A DNA stretch of 64,000 nucleotides from Maribacter halichondriae (GCF_027474825.1 NZ_CP107030.1:3354529-3418528), one strand, 5' to 3'. Shown: positions 37,404 to 50,194, counted from the first letter of the stretch. Notes: generated from the sequence alone by a model not told the origin. Translations and numbers: made by a program.

Positions 37404-39982
37404 TCAATTATTACTTACATCCACCTTTTTTCTTAATAATTGCATCCTTCTTAAATCATCGGAAGCTTGTAGTAGTTTTTTCAACAGAGCGGGATTTAAA
37501 TCAGGGTTTGCCTCAATAAATTTTTGAAGAATCTGGTATGACTCCGGCGAATTATATTTACCTATGGTATTGTTCAGCCATCCTTTGGGAAAAAAGATAT
37601 CCCCTGTTTTTTGAATTTCGTCCAAAAGTTCCAAACTGGGTTTTAGATATTGAATGGTTTCCCTGTGCCGAAGTGGATGGTTCAAATAGTTTAAGGCACT
37701 GAGCGTCCAGTTCTCTTTTTCCCGGTTTTCAGCATCCTTCAAACTTTCAAAAAAAGCATTGCGAATTGCTGGTTCATTGGATAGCGACGGTAACAGAAAT
37801 TCAAAACGCTCGCGCTTGTCGGGGTTGCTAATATTCTTTTTTGCAATTTCAAGAATTTCAGTTGTGTCAGGGTGTTCGAAAAGGGCCAAGGTCATGGCCA
37901 TACGGGTATAATCATCCTCATTGAGCTTAAGATCCGGAATTATAATTGATTTGTTCCAAATTTTATAGAGGGTTTCATTTCCCGAATCGGAGTAGGCAAT
38001 AGATTGAAAGCTACCAAATAGTATCTTTTTAATATTTGGCGGCAGGTCGCTTTGTAGCTGTCGTATCAACTGATTTTCTAGATTGGATTGGTGTTTTTCC
38101 TGTTGTGCCTCGGTAAGGTATGTCCAAAAGAGCATGTTCAGATAGCCTGAAATCAGATTGACCAAAAGCTCGTTTTTTTCCGACAAGAGGCTTTTCTGAT
38201 AGAGGTTGAAGAGGGTTTCTGCCGCTAGATTTCCGTTCAACGCGTTTTCATAGGCATTGATGTAGGTGTAACCGCGGGCAACTTCATCCTCGATATCCAG
38301 AATGGCATCCAAATTTTCCGTATCGATGGGGAAAACGCCATAGCCAAGTCCGTTCGAATTATAGATAATAGCCTTTGGTTTTTTCAACCCAGCCGCGTTT
38401 TCAATAGCATTTTTTGGCTTTGAAACAGTTGCGGTTAGCTTGTGAACACTATCCGAGTAGACCATTGAAATGTCAAAGGTCTGTGGCCAGATACCATCGC
38501 TACCATCTTCTGCTTCTTGCATCAGTTCAAAAGTGTCAATGGTACCGTCGTCGTTATAAGTGATCTTTTCTTGAAACAAGGGTCTGCTCGAACGGTTGAC
38601 CCAGATTTCACTCCATTTTTTTAAATCGGTCTTCGTTTCCTTGTCCAACAGTTCCACGAGGTCGTTCCAGACCGCATTACCATATTCGTATTCCTTTATA
38701 TAGGCTTGAATTCCTTTTTGAAAAGATGCCGTTCCCATAATCGTTTCCAATTGTCGCATCATAATGGGTGCCTTGTTATAGATAATACTTCCGTAAAGGG
38801 ATCCCGCATCATTGAGGTTTTCCAAGTTTTGACGGATTGGATTCGTGCCCAAGGTCCGGTCTTCACCATAGGCCCTGGGGTAGTGCGTGACCATGAACGC
38901 TAGGTCATGATTGATGTCTGGAAAAACAGGATTAACGATTTTATCCGCCATAAAATTGGCAAATACTTCTTTCATCCAAACATCGCTGAACCAGTCCATG
39001 GTTACAAGGTCGCCGAACCACATATGGGCCGTCTCGTGCGCAATCAATTTGGCCCTCGAAAGTCTTTGGTTTTCGGTGGCGCTTTCATCAAGAAACAGCG
39101 CTCCTTCGCGATATTGTATTGCACCTACATGTTCCATGCCGCCGTATTGAAATCCAGGGATTGCCGCATAATCGAGTTTTTGAAATGGAAAGGGATAGGC
39201 AGTGTAGTCTTCTAGAAATGCTATAGATTGCCGGTGCGAATCAAAAATTTTGGAAGGCTCAAATCGATTTTGGCACTATCGTTTTCTCGATAGAGCAAGG
39301 TCATGTCAAAATTATCGCGACTTTCTGAAGCTTTTTGAAACTTACCGGAAACAAAGGAAAACAGATAGGTGCTCATGGTGTCGGTCGTGCCGAATTCGTG
39401 TATTGTAAAATCACCATTTTGTGAAGTACGTTTTTCCAGAGCACCGGAGAGCACTTGCCAGTCGTTAGGTGCCGTAATCGTCAAGGTGTATTTAGCTTTT
39501 ATATTCGGCTGGTCGAAACAAGGAAACAAAGTACGTGCCCGATCCGGCACCAAAAGCGTATAGAGGTATTCGTCATTTCGGTTGAGTGACAGTTCGCCCA
39601 TGGTAAATTCGATTTCGATTTCGTTGGTACCTACCTTGAGATGGTCTGGAGAAATTTTCAAATGTTCATTTTGATGGAAAATCTCACACTTGTTCCCGTT
39701 GGTTTTTAAGGATTTTAAAAGATTTGATTCTTCCTTGAAATCTAAAAGAAGCGGGGCATCGAGATTTGAAATGTCCAGTTTTAATTTCAGTACTGCGGAA
39801 ATCGGCGCTTCCTTTTGCTCAGGAATCTTAAAAGCAAGTCCATATTTGACATTTGAAACCTGTTCACTTCGATATTCGGCCAAGGCCAAGGGTACGCCTT
39901 CCTTTAGAAAAGTTTCGGCCGAAGGTGGGTTGCTACAGCACAATAAAAGAAGCGATACGAAAATACAATAAACACTTTTCAA
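37404..39982 (-). CDS. M1-family zinc aminopeptidase, lipoprotein form (frameshifted)
   Basis: A protein of about 860 residues. A lipoprotein-like signal (CIFVSLLLLCCSNPP) suggests anchoring. The N-terminal saddle domain is followed by the catalytic domain with GGMEH (variant of GxMEN exopeptidase motif) and the zinc site HETAHMWFGD with the distal Glu in MKEVFANF. The C-terminal helical domain is present. The two halves are in different frames: restoring one base in the A/T-run at about 39244-39251 gives PKIFDSHRQSIAFLEDYTAY. It releases N-terminal amino acids, probably in the periplasm. Confidence 0.88.
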
Positions 39983-40111
39983 TTTTCTAGGGATAAAATA
40001 GTACGGTCATCATACCTGTGGTTGAGGTCGAAAGGTAACTAATGAGAAAATCTAATACAAGTTCTTCCTTTAAGCGGAATGCCTACTCAGGGGGTAAGAT
40101 ATTTATAAAAA

Positions 40112-40646
40112 TTATTTACCCTGACCGGCGTAGGTCTTCCAATCTTTCTCTTTGTAGATGTCATCACCAAAATACTTGGCGATTTCAAGAAAGGGCTTTG
40201 GTTTTTGATATCCCGGTACGGGTGACAGCATATTCATTTTTTCATCAAGGAAAATTGTCGTTGGGTAGCTCATTTTTCCTTGCATCAATGCCGCGGCGAA
40301 TTCATGGTATCCTTTTCTTCCCGAAGGAACAAATTTATAGGTCTTGCCTTTAAATTCGATAGGGTCTTTGCCTTCTCCATCCAATTTTACCATATAGAAG
40401 TTATCGGCCATATAGTTCGCCACTTCCGCGTTCTGAAAAGTATCCTTATCCATTTTTTTTGCACCAACCGCACCAATCGGTATAGACATCTACGAATATC
40501 TTCTTTGGATTTTTGTCCGTTTCGGCCAATTTGGCTGCTTCCTCCCAAGAAAGCCATTTTACTTCTTGAGCCTGAATTGTCAAGGGCAATGATACCATTA
40601 TAAATAGCAGAATAATTTTGATGGAATGTGGGGCCGATAGTTTCAT
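40112..40646 (-). CDS. Secreted thioredoxin-fold protein (frameshifted by one extra base)
   Basis: A protein of about 177 residues with signal peptide (IKIILLFIMVSLPLTIQAQ) and a thioredoxin-like domain with active site WCGWCKK. The frame breaks just after this motif: the T-run at 40453-40460 has one base too many; removing it gives WCGWCKKMDKDTFQNAEVANYM. The cis-Pro region is SYPTTIFLD. It acts in the periplasm on disulfides. This is the one site where the run is too long rather than too short. Confidence 0.85.
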
Positions 40647-40706
40647 GTGCTTTTTTTGTCGAGTTAGTCCAAATACTATACCAAAACTAACGAAAATACC
40701 GTCGCT

Positions 40707-41947
40707 TTATTTTACCAAGGACTTTTCCTTTTTAGGAACGAACAAATCCTTAACGTCCACTTGATTTCTGATCAGGTCATCAAAAGTCTCGCGTTCACGA
40801 ATCAAAACAGCCTTCCCCCTATGCCAGAGTACTTCGGGCGGTCGAAATCGGGAGTTATAATTACTCGCCATGGTAAAGCAATATGCGCCCGCATTTCTAA
40901 AACAAAGAATATCTCCTTCCGCAATTTCATTGATTCTTCTGTTGTTGCCGAAGGTATCCGTTTCGCAAATGTATCCTACCACGGAATAGTAACGTTCACG
41001 CCCATCAGGATTCGAAATATTGGAAATCGAATGGGTAGCCCCGTAAAGCATGGGCCTAATTAAGTGGTTAAATCCAGAATCAACACTGGCGAAGACTGTT
41101 GAGGTGGTTTGCTTGACCACATTCACCTTGGCCAAAAAGTAACCTGCTTCGCTGACTAAAAACTTACCCGGCTCAAAGGCGAGGGTCAATTCTCTGCCGT
41201 ATTCATTACAAAACTCATTAAAGCGATAGCTCAATTTTTTACCCAATTCTTCGACATTGGTTTCGATATCACCTTCTTTGTATGGTACTTTGAACCCACT
41301 GCCAAAATCTATAAAATCCAAGTTTTTGAAGTTTTTTGCCGTCTCGAAGAGGATTTCCGAAGCATATAAAAAGACATCGATATCCAGAATATCACTTCCC
41401 GTATGCATGTGGATCCCGTTGATATTCATTTTAGTCAAATCGACGATACGCAGCAAATGGGGAATCTGGTGAATACTGATGCCGAATTTTGAATCGATAT
41501 GGCCCACAGAAATATTTGAATTTCCCCGGCCATCACATGCGGATTGATACGGATACAAACTGGAATCTTTGGATGCTTGCTTCCAAATTGCTCCAGTATA
41601 GAGAGATTATCGATATTGATACGTACGCCAAGTTTTGAAGCTTCCTCAATTTCTTCAAGTGATACTCCGTTTGGGGTAAAAATAATATCTTGTGGTTCAA
41701 AACCCGCCAATAGACCTAGTTGTACTTCTTGAATTGAAACGGTATCCAAACCACTTCCAAGACTGTTCATCAATCGTAAGATCGTAATGTTCGACAGAGC
41801 CTTAGCGGCATAGTTCAGCTTCAATTTCTTGACACCGCTAAAGGCATTGGTCAATCTTTTGAATTGTGAAATTATCTTTTCAGAATCATACACATATAGA
41901 GGGTCACCGTATGTTTTTGCGATTTTCAGTAGATCGGCATTTTTCAT
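40707..41947 (-). CDS. lysA: Diaminopimelate decarboxylase (frameshifted)
   Basis: LysA makes lysine from meso-diaminopimelate, the last step of the pathway. The PLP Lys is in NYAAKALSN (about residue 49), the phosphate loop in HTGSDI, GSGFKVPYKEG and FEPGKFLVSEAGY, and the Cys/Tyr catalytic pair in YICETDTFG and GAYCFTMASNYNSR. The frame breaks at the C-run 41524-41527; one more base gives HVMAGGNSNISVGHIDSKFGI. The full protein is about 413 residues. As lysine synthesis is essential in most media, the break is almost certainly not real. Confidence 0.93.
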
Positions 41948-42117
41948 TTCGCTATCAATTTGGGGTAAATCTAACGCACTTATGGGTATCTTCCAAGAAT
42001 TTTATACTCAATTATAATTAATACAACAAAATGTTATGTTTGTAACAATTAAAATGATTGATACGATTTGTTGCTATGCATCATGAATTGTACATTTAAA
42101 ATGAAAAATATTGACTT

Positions 42118-42756
42118 ATGAGATTACCTTTCTTTCCGTTACAATCCGTTTTTTTCCCAGGGGAATCGGTACCCTTGCACATATTTGAAGAACGATACAA
42201 ACAATTGATAATCGACTGTAGGGAAGAAGCAATAACCTTTGGTATTCCTGTTTATATATATGGAAATGTGACCTACGGCACCGAGGTGCAATTGGTGGAA
42301 GTTGTAACCACTTATGAGAATGGTGAAATGGATGTGGTTTGCGTTGCACGTCAAGTGTTCAAGATTTTGACCTTTGAAAACGAATTGCCCGATAAACCCT
42401 ATGCAGGTGGTGAAGTACAGTTTTTGGATTCGATAAACGATATCGACGAGTCGTTAAAAGCTGAGGTTCTGGGGTTGATCGAAGAACTATACAATCTTAT
42501 GGATGTGCCTTCTACACCGATGCCCTTAGAAAAATTTCACAGTTATGTTTTGGCCCATAAAATGGGACTATCCTATGAACAAGAGTTTGAACTCTTGCAA
42601 TTGTCAAAAGAAAGTGAACGGCTTGATTTCATAAAAGCTCATCTAAAGGGTACCATTGCCGTCTTGAACGAAGTTGAACGCACGAAAAAGACTATTGAAC
42701 TGAACGGTGATTTCAGAAATTTCGACCCGTTGGATTTTAAGGGGTTTAAGGAGTAG
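42118..42756 (+). CDS. LON substrate-binding-domain protein
   Basis: A 212-residue protein made of only the N-terminal (LON_substr_bdg) domain of Lon protease, without AAA+ or protease parts. The start LPFFPLQSVFFPGESVPLHIFEERY is typical. The role of stand-alone LON domains is not known; substrate recognition or ubiquitin-like adaptor functions are guesses. It is complete and is followed by a palindromic repeat. Confidence 0.88.
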   Translation: MRLPFFPLQSVFFPGESVPLHIFEERYKQLIIDCREEAITFGIPVYIYGNVTYGTEVQLVEVVTTYENGEMDVVCVARQVFKILTFENELPDKPYAGGEVQFLDSINDIDESLKAEVLGLIEELYNLMDVPSTPMPLEKFHSYVLAHKMGLSYEQEFELLQLSKESERLDFIKAHLKGTIAVLNEVERTKKTIELNGDFRNFDPLDFKGFKE

Positions 42757-42768
42757 TAGGCGGTTTGC

Positions 42769-42867
42769 AGTTGGCAGTTGCAGTTAGAAGTCGGCAGTAA
42801 TCAATAATTTAATCCATCTTTTGAACCCTGAATTTTTACTGCCGACTGCAACTGCCAACTGCCAACT
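42769..42867. repeat. Inverted repeat of TTGGCAGTT-type between LON and sucC genes
   Basis: Arms at 42769-42800 and 42836-42867 are reverse complements at both ends (12 bases each at the outer and inner edges) with a looser middle. Both arms contain AGTTGGCAGTTG. The element fills most of the gap before sucC and touches its -7 element. Similar AACTGCCAACTGCC runs (compare 5370-5390) suggest a dispersed repeat family. It may also end the LON transcript. Confidence 0.65.
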
Positions 42868-42875
42868 TTTTTCTT

Positions 42876-42883
42876 TATTTTTG
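42876..42883 (+). promoter_or_regulatory. Candidate -7 element (TATTTTTG) for sucC
   Basis: TATTTTTG matches TAnnTTTG and ends 26 bases before the sucC start. It directly follows the palindromic repeat, so no conserved -33 element can be told apart from the repeat. Confidence 0.42.
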
Positions 42884-42909
42884 CCAGCGAACCAAAGACA
42901 TTATAATAT

Positions 42910-44102
42910 ATGAACCTTCATGAGTATCAGGGTAAAGAGATTTTGGCAAGTTTCGGTGTACGCATTCAACGCGGCATCGTTGCGCATAATGCAAAGGAGG
43001 CCGTAGAGGCCGCAAAACAACTGACCGCCGAGACCGGAACGGGCTGGCATGTCATTAAGGCCCAGGTACACGCGGGTGGTAGAGGGAAAGGTGGTGGCGT
43101 AAAATTAGCCAAAAATCTGAAGGAAGTGGAAGAATTAGCCGGAAGTATCATCGGTATGAACCTGATAACTCCACAAACTTCTGCGGAAGGAAAAAAGTAC
43201 ACCAAGTTTTGGTCGCCGAAGATGTTTACTATCCCGGGGATAGCGAGACCAAGGAATTCTATATGTCGGTGCTTTTGAACCGCGGAACGGGAAGAAATAT
43301 GATTATGTATTCCACGGAAGGAGGAATGGACATCGAGGAGGTAGCCGAAAAAACACCACATCTTATCTTCACCGAAGAAATCGACCCTGCTGCTGGATTG
43401 TTGCCCTTTCAAGCACGTAAGATCGCATTCAATTTAGGATTGTCGGGTACCTCTTTTAAAGAAATGACCAAATTCGTATCATCTTTGTATAAAGCCTATG
43501 TTGAAAGTGATTCGAACATGTTCGAGATTAATCCCGTTCTGAAGACTTCCGACGATAAGATTATGGCCGTTGATGCAAAGGTTTCCATTGATGACAATGC
43601 GTTGTATCGAAGAAAGCAATATGCAGAAATGCGAGATTTGCGGGAAGAAAACCCTATCGAAGTCGAGGCGCGTATGGTCGGATTGAACTACGTCGATCTT
43701 GATGGTAACGTCGGCTGCATGGTCAATGGTGCAGGATTGGCAATGGCTACGATGGATCTTATAAAAATGGCCGGCGGGGAGCCAGCCAACTTTTTGGATG
43801 TAGGCGGCACCGCCGATGCCAAAAGGGTAGAAGAGGCTTTCAGGATTATTTTGAAAGACCCTGCAGTAAAGGCAATATTGATCAATATTTTTGGTGGAAT
43901 CGTGCGGTGTGACCGGGTAGCACAAGGTATAGTCGATGCCTATAAAAATATGGGGGATTCAATTAAGGTACCGATCATAGTTCGATTGCAGGGTACCAAC
44001 GCCGAATTGGCCAAAGAGATTATTGATAATTCTGGTCTGGCCGTACATTCAGCGGTGCAATTTCAAGAAGCCGCTGATAAAGTGAAAGAAGTGTTGAACT
44101 AG
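42910..44102 (+). CDS. sucC: Succinyl-CoA synthetase beta subunit (frameshifted)
   Basis: SucC with SucD forms succinate and ATP/GTP from succinyl-CoA in the TCA cycle. The protein of about 398 residues has the ATP-grasp domain ([52 protein letters not shown]) and a CoA-binding-partner C-terminal domain ([13 protein letters not shown]). The frame breaks at the A-run 43191-43196; one more A gives [19 protein letters not shown] strong terminator follows; sucD is not adjacent, as in many flavobacteria. Confidence 0.95.
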
Positions 44103-44122
44103 ACTTTTGCAATATAAAAGTG

Positions 44123-44152
44123 AAGGCCATGTGAAGACATGGCCTTTTTTTT
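44123..44152 (+). terminator. Strong terminator after sucC
   Basis: A perfect 10-bp stem (44123-44132 with 44137-44146), loop GAAG, then eight T to 44152. Confidence 0.95.
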
Positions 44153-44407
44153 GTCAAATATATTACCCTATTGTTATGCGTTTTTAGTTATGGTTAACCT
44201 TCTCGATTTCAATGGATAATGTTCTTTTTCTTCCTTTGTTTTAGCGTAGCAGGCAATATGGAGAATGATTAATTATTTGTTAAAAATGAGATTTATTGTA
44301 ACATTCTCATTTCTGAGGCGTCTTTTTAATAACATCATCAATCAGTATTAATCAAATTCTGCAATAACATCGACAATCATCGAAGCAGGATTAAAAACAA
44401 ACAAGTC
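44153..44407. other. Intergenic region with a small dyad
   Basis: No ORF of note in these 255 bases. A perfect 8-bp inverted repeat, AAATGAGA/TCTCATTT (44284-44291 with 44305-44312), lies about 95 bases before the secreted protein at 44408. It could be an operator or a leader stem; nothing else is recognisable. Confidence 0.4.
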
Positions 44408-44752
44408 ATGAGAAAATTCAGTTTAGCACTGGTAGCTGCAATGCTACTTATCACATCAGGTGTTTTTGCCAACGATTCTAAAATCGATTCCAAAAAAGCT
44501 GACCCCAACAAAACCATTTCATCACAGATTGCAGAACTTTTAGATGACAATCCTTTTGTATTGACGCACGATTTGACCGCCAATATCAAGTTCATGTTGA
44601 ACGACCAGAAAGAGATTGTTGTACTTTCTGTAGATACCGAGGATGAAGTTTTGGAAGGTTTCTTAAAAAGTCGTTTGAACTACACCAAGGTAGAATCTAA
44701 AGACTGTAAAGAAGGCGAAACCTATACTGTTCCTGTACGGATAACAGAGTAA
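44408..44752 (+). CDS. Small secreted protein of unknown function
   Basis: I do not recognise this 114-residue protein. It has a signal peptide (FSLALVAAMLLITSGVFA) and a compact mature domain: DNPFVLTHDLTANIKFMLN, KEIVVLSVDTED, then VLEGFLKSRLNYTKVE and TYTVPVRITE. The order of two strands, a helix with LKSRLNY and a last strand resembles the C-terminal domain of TonB-like or secretin-associated proteins, but I cannot support that further. It is separated from sucC by a terminator. Confidence 0.75.
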   Translation: MRKFSLALVAAMLLITSGVFANDSKIDSKKADPNKTISSQIAELLDDNPFVLTHDLTANIKFMLNDQKEIVVLSVDTEDEVLEGFLKSRLNYTKVESKDCKEGETYTVPVRITE

Positions 44753-44780
44753 TAGGTAGTTGTACTTTATAAAGAATAAA

Positions 44781-44810
44781 AATCCTGATGTAATTTATTG
44801 CCTCAGGATT
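44781..44810. terminator. Bidirectional terminator between convergent genes
   Basis: An 8-bp stem AATCCTGA/TCAGGATT (44781-44788 with 44803-44810) with a 14-base loop has a T-run on the plus side and an A-run before it. The downstream arm overlaps the last codons of the DUF1456 gene. Confidence 0.65.
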
Positions 44811-45168
44811 TTTTCTTGTTCTTATATTTTACCGGACTTATGTCCGTGTCCATTTTCCTTCTTTGAATTGCCTTGTAGACTGGTTTTGGTGCATCGGGTT
44901 TTTTTGCAGTATTTCTAGTAGATAGAACCTCGCTAGGTTCTTTGGGATTTTCTTTTGTCCCCCTAAGATGAATTACGAGTCCGTTCAAGAAATTACGAAG
45001 TACTTGGTCTCCACAATCCATATAGTTTGGATGGTCCTCCTTTCGGAAAAAGGCACCAAGTTCGCTTTTCGAAATTTTAAAATCGACCAATTCCAGGATA
45101 TCCACGATTTCATCGTCCCGTAACTTTAGGGCTACCCTTAGCTTTTTGAAAACATCGTTATTGTTCAT
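44803..45168 (-). CDS. DUF1456 (YehS-like) protein
   Basis: A 121-residue protein with two copies of the small DUF1456 helical repeat at the start (NNDVFKKLRVALKLRDDEIVDILEL and SELGAFFRKEDHPNYMDCGDQVLRNFLNGLV) and a basic, lysine-rich tail (KAIQRRKMDTD to KYKNKKKS). No function is established for this family. The basic tail suggests nucleic-acid or ribosome contact, which is inference. Confidence 0.85.
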   Translation of the reverse strand: MNNNDVFKKLRVALKLRDDEIVDILELVDFKISKSELGAFFRKEDHPNYMDCGDQVLRNFLNGLVIHLRGTKENPKEPSEVLSTRNTAKKPDAPKPVYKAIQRRKMDTDISPVKYKNKKKS

Positions 45169-45299
45169 CGAACTTTTTTTGGCAAGGTATTACAAAATTA
45201 TTTGTGCATATCGAAGCCTCAAGTATTTTGGTCGATTATATACGAAAAGTTGGTAATTATTGTTATATATGACACGGCCTTTGCCCTAAATCACTCTTA

Positions 45300-45701
45300 A
45301 TGAGTAGCTACGAAGAAAAATTAAGTATTTTATCTGAGATGATTTCTTTTGCGAAAGTGGACAATACGGTCAAAGAATCCGAGTACAATTTATTACTGGG
45401 CGTGGCGACACACCTTGGTGTCGACAGAAATACATTTGATTCCCTTTTTGAAAAGGAAGCAAAACACGTTATTCCAAAATCACAGGCAGATCGTATTCTG
45501 CAGTTCCATCGGTTGGTGCTGTTGATGAACGTTGATGCCGTACAGGAAGAAATAGAAATAGGTAGACTTCATAATATAGGTTTGGGCATGGGCCTGCCAC
45601 CTTCTGCGATCGAACAGGTACTTTCCATTATGCACGAATATCCTAATAATGTAGTACCGCCGACTGTGCTTATCGATATCTTCAAGGCACATTACAATTA
45701 A
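45300..45701 (+). CDS. TerB-like helical protein
   Basis: A 133-residue all-helical protein resembling the TerB (tellurite-resistance) domain. The pattern LSEMISFAKVDNTVKESEYNLLLGVATHLGV with acidic DNTVKESE reflects the metal-binding helix pair of the family; the second half (EIEIGRLHNIGLGMGLPPSAIEQVL) repeats it. No other ter gene is near, so a tellurite role is not supported; general stress roles are possible. Confidence 0.7.
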   Translation: MSSYEEKLSILSEMISFAKVDNTVKESEYNLLLGVATHLGVDRNTFDSLFEKEAKHVIPKSQADRILQFHRLVLLMNVDAVQEEIEIGRLHNIGLGMGLPPSAIEQVLSIMHEYPNNVVPPTVLIDIFKAHYN

Positions 45702-45865
45702 TTTTTCCTCTTAGTTAATGGGTCAATTTCCACTGGAAATTTACAATAAGCGCCATTTTGACAGTATCCACATCACAAAAAAAGACATAAAGGCAGTTTT
45801 TCTGTATTGGTATATGTTTTGTCTATATAAACACGAAAACAAAGTTTAATAAAAAACATATAGTC

Positions 45866-46291
45866 ATGAGTATAGTAAGAAGAAACAATTTGGTATTTCC
45901 TTCAATAATGAACGAAATTTTCAAACCCGATTGGTTCGGAGGAATGGAGAAACTGAATAGTAGCGTTCCCGCGGTCAACATTAAGGAAAACGAAAAAGAT
46001 TTTGAATTGGAGCTAGCCGTTCCCGGAAGAAAAAAGAATGATTTCAACATTGAAATCGATAATAATCTTCTAACGGTATCCTCTGAAATGAAGACTGCGA
46101 ACGAGACTTCTGAAGACAATTATACCAGAAGGGAATTCGGTTTCACTTCGTTCAAGAGAGCGTTTACTTTACCGGAAACCATTGATGAGGATAAAATCAA
46201 AGCGGATTATGTGGATGGACTCTTGCGCTGCACGCTTCCTAAGAAAAAAGAGGCATTGCCAAAACCTAAGCGAATGATTGAGCTTAAGTAA
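45866..46291 (+). CDS. Small heat-shock protein Hsp20 (alpha-crystallin family)
   Basis: A 141-residue chaperone. The alpha-crystallin domain runs from about 32 to 125 (PAVNIKENEKDFELELAVPGRKKNDFNIEIDNNLLTVSSE, then YTRREFGFTSFKRAFTLPE and ADYVDGLLRCTLPKKKEA with the G-L-L motif near IxI). It holds denatured proteins in the cytoplasm. A terminator follows 170 bases downstream. Confidence 0.95.
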   Translation: MSIVRRNNLVFPSIMNEIFKPDWFGGMEKLNSSVPAVNIKENEKDFELELAVPGRKKNDFNIEIDNNLLTVSSEMKTANETSEDNYTRREFGFTSFKRAFTLPETIDEDKIKADYVDGLLRCTLPKKKEALPKPKRMIELK

Positions 46292-46462
46292 ACTGCCTCA
46301 GCACAAGCCCGCAAGTCATTGAAAGGAAATTCATGTTTGATTGCGACGCAAGCGTCGGAGCATTTAAATCTCGATTATCGAGTAAAAAATTGAAGAAATT
46401 ATGTTGTGTCGTACCGTCCCGGTAAGACTTTCATAATGGTTGGTTTAGTTGGTTAGTTTGGG

Positions 46463-46492
46463 AAGCGTCCCGCGCATCTGTGTGGGGCGCTT
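46463..46492 (+). terminator. Hairpin terminator between hsp20 and the M20 gene
   Basis: A 13-bp stem (46463-46475 with 46480-46492) pairs throughout when three G-T pairs are allowed, with loop ATCT, and is followed by TTCTT. It probably ends the hsp20 transcript, though it lies 170 bases away. Confidence 0.6.
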
Positions 46493-46494
46493 TC

Positions 46495-48068
46495 TTATTC
46501 AATAGGTTCATCTAAAATTGCCAGACAGGTAATGATTCCCTCCAAAAAATTGCCCAAACGAAGATTTTCATCCGGACTATGAATATTATTGTCTGGATTT
46601 GGAATCCTGATGGAAACCGCAGGTATGTTCAGGGTGGTGATAAAGGGCGACATGGGTTGCGAACCCCCGGTGGTACGCATGTTTACGAACTCACTCCCAA
46701 AGACTTTTCGCATGGTCTTCTCTAGGTGTTTCCCTATAGGGGAGTCCATATCCGTTCGAAAAGCTTTTGAGCCTAGTTTGTAGTTAAAGGATGCTAGCTT
46801 GGGATATTTTCTTCGTTCATCGTCCGATGGAATGGAGTCCACTAAATGAAATCCATCGTCCTTGATGTGTTTTTTAAGTGATTCCATCAAACGTTCACCA
46901 TCTGATTCCGGTACTAAGCGCATATCTATTTCCACAACAACCTCCGAGGGAATGATGGTCCGTACTTCATCGCCGACCCATGCCGCATTTAAACCCCTGA
47001 TGTTCAAAGATGGATATTGCAATGCTTCCTGATAGGTTTTTCCCACGGCATCTGCTCTTGCGATACCTAAACGTTGTTTGATGCTATCCAAATTTTCCGG
47101 AACATTATTGAGCAATCTTTTTTCTTTTTCTGATAGTACGATACCGTCATAAAAACCTTCCAAGGTTACACGCCCATTTTCATCTTTCAATCTACCCAAT
47201 AGTTTTGCGGTCTCGAACACGGGGTTCGGCGCAATATTGCCATACTGACCACTATGTAACGGATTTCGAGGTCCAAAAACTTTTAAAGTAGCTGTAGCGA
47301 TTCCCCTAGCGCCAAATGTTAGGGTCGGCAGGTTCGAGAGGTGCCTGGTGCCGTCCATGATAAAAAGCATGTCGGCATTCAATAACTCCCGATTTTCTGT
47401 CACTGCTTTTGGAAGGGAAGGCGAACCCATTTCTTCTTGAAAGTCCATAATGACTTTTATGTTGAAAGCTAGTTTTACTTTTTTGTCCTGTAAAATTTGC
47501 AAAGCGGAAATCAAAGACATTGCGGGACCTTTTGAATCGGAAGCCGACCTGGCAAAAACTCGCCAATCGGGATTGAACTCGGTTTTCAGTTTTTCGGAAT
47601 CGGTAATGTTCCAAATTCCGGAATCATCTTTTTCCTTCAAAACAGGTAAGAACGGATTTGGTTGGCTCCACTTTGTGGTGTCTACAGGTTGGCCATCAAT
47701 TTGCAAATAGAACAAAACCGTTTTCAATTTTTTATCGACTTTTTTTTTGGCAAAGAGTAGGGGGCACCTTCGGTTTTAATGGCCTGTGTTTCGAATTTTA
47801 AATCGGTAAAAACAGAGTCGCACCATTTTAAATTTTGTTGGATTTCATTTTCAAAATGACCATCGTTCGGTAGCTTTAAAAAGTCTATCAAATTGAAAAT
47901 CGCTTCAGGAAATTTTTCTCCTGCGGCCGTATTTATTTTTTCTGGGGATAAGGATTGCGCGGTCGAAAAAAATCCGCAAAAAAGGAAGAAAAGTAGAACA
48001 TCAAATTTCTGGCTATTGACGGGTCCAATTTTCGAAAAAATAAAGCGAAAGAATGGATTTCGGTGCAT
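46495..48068 (-). CDS. M20-family metallopeptidase with signal peptide (frameshifted)
   Basis: A protein of about 524 residues. The N-terminal part has a likely signal (FDVLLFFLFCGFFSTAQS). The M20 catalytic domain carries the metal-binding Asp in SASDSKGPAMSLI, the catalytic Glu pair in DFQEEMGSP, and a dimerisation domain (GARGIATATLKVFGPRNPLHSG). The frame breaks at the G-run 47760-47764 (GAPLLFAKKKVDKKLKTV after adding one base). ATG at 48068 (MHRNPFF) is preferred over the upstream 48086. It is a secreted dipeptidase or carboxypeptidase; the metal His is in LYLQIDGQPVDTTKW, where His is replaced by Gln/Asp, as in some M20 subfamilies. Confidence 0.85.
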
Positions 48069-48205
48069 TTTACTGAATTTAGACAAATCTAAAAATTAAT
48101 ATTAAAATATTTAAAACCAGTTACTTGAATTATATTATTTGATTATTTAGATAAAATATTAAAAAAACGCTCCTCTTAAGGAAAGCTACAATAATTTTGT
48201 CTATT

Positions 48206-50194
<1,989 letters not shown>

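Noticed and set aside
37404-39982. Two separate aminopeptidase genes or a pseudogene
   Set aside because: The two frames join into one M1 protein by one base in a homopolymer; all catalytic residues are kept.
40707-41947. lysA as a decayed gene
   Set aside because: Single-run break, all catalytic motifs intact on both sides, and the pathway is needed in most flavobacteria.
45300-45701. Tellurite-resistance operon member
   Set aside because: Only a TerB-like fold is present; no other ter genes are nearby, so the resistance role is not supported.
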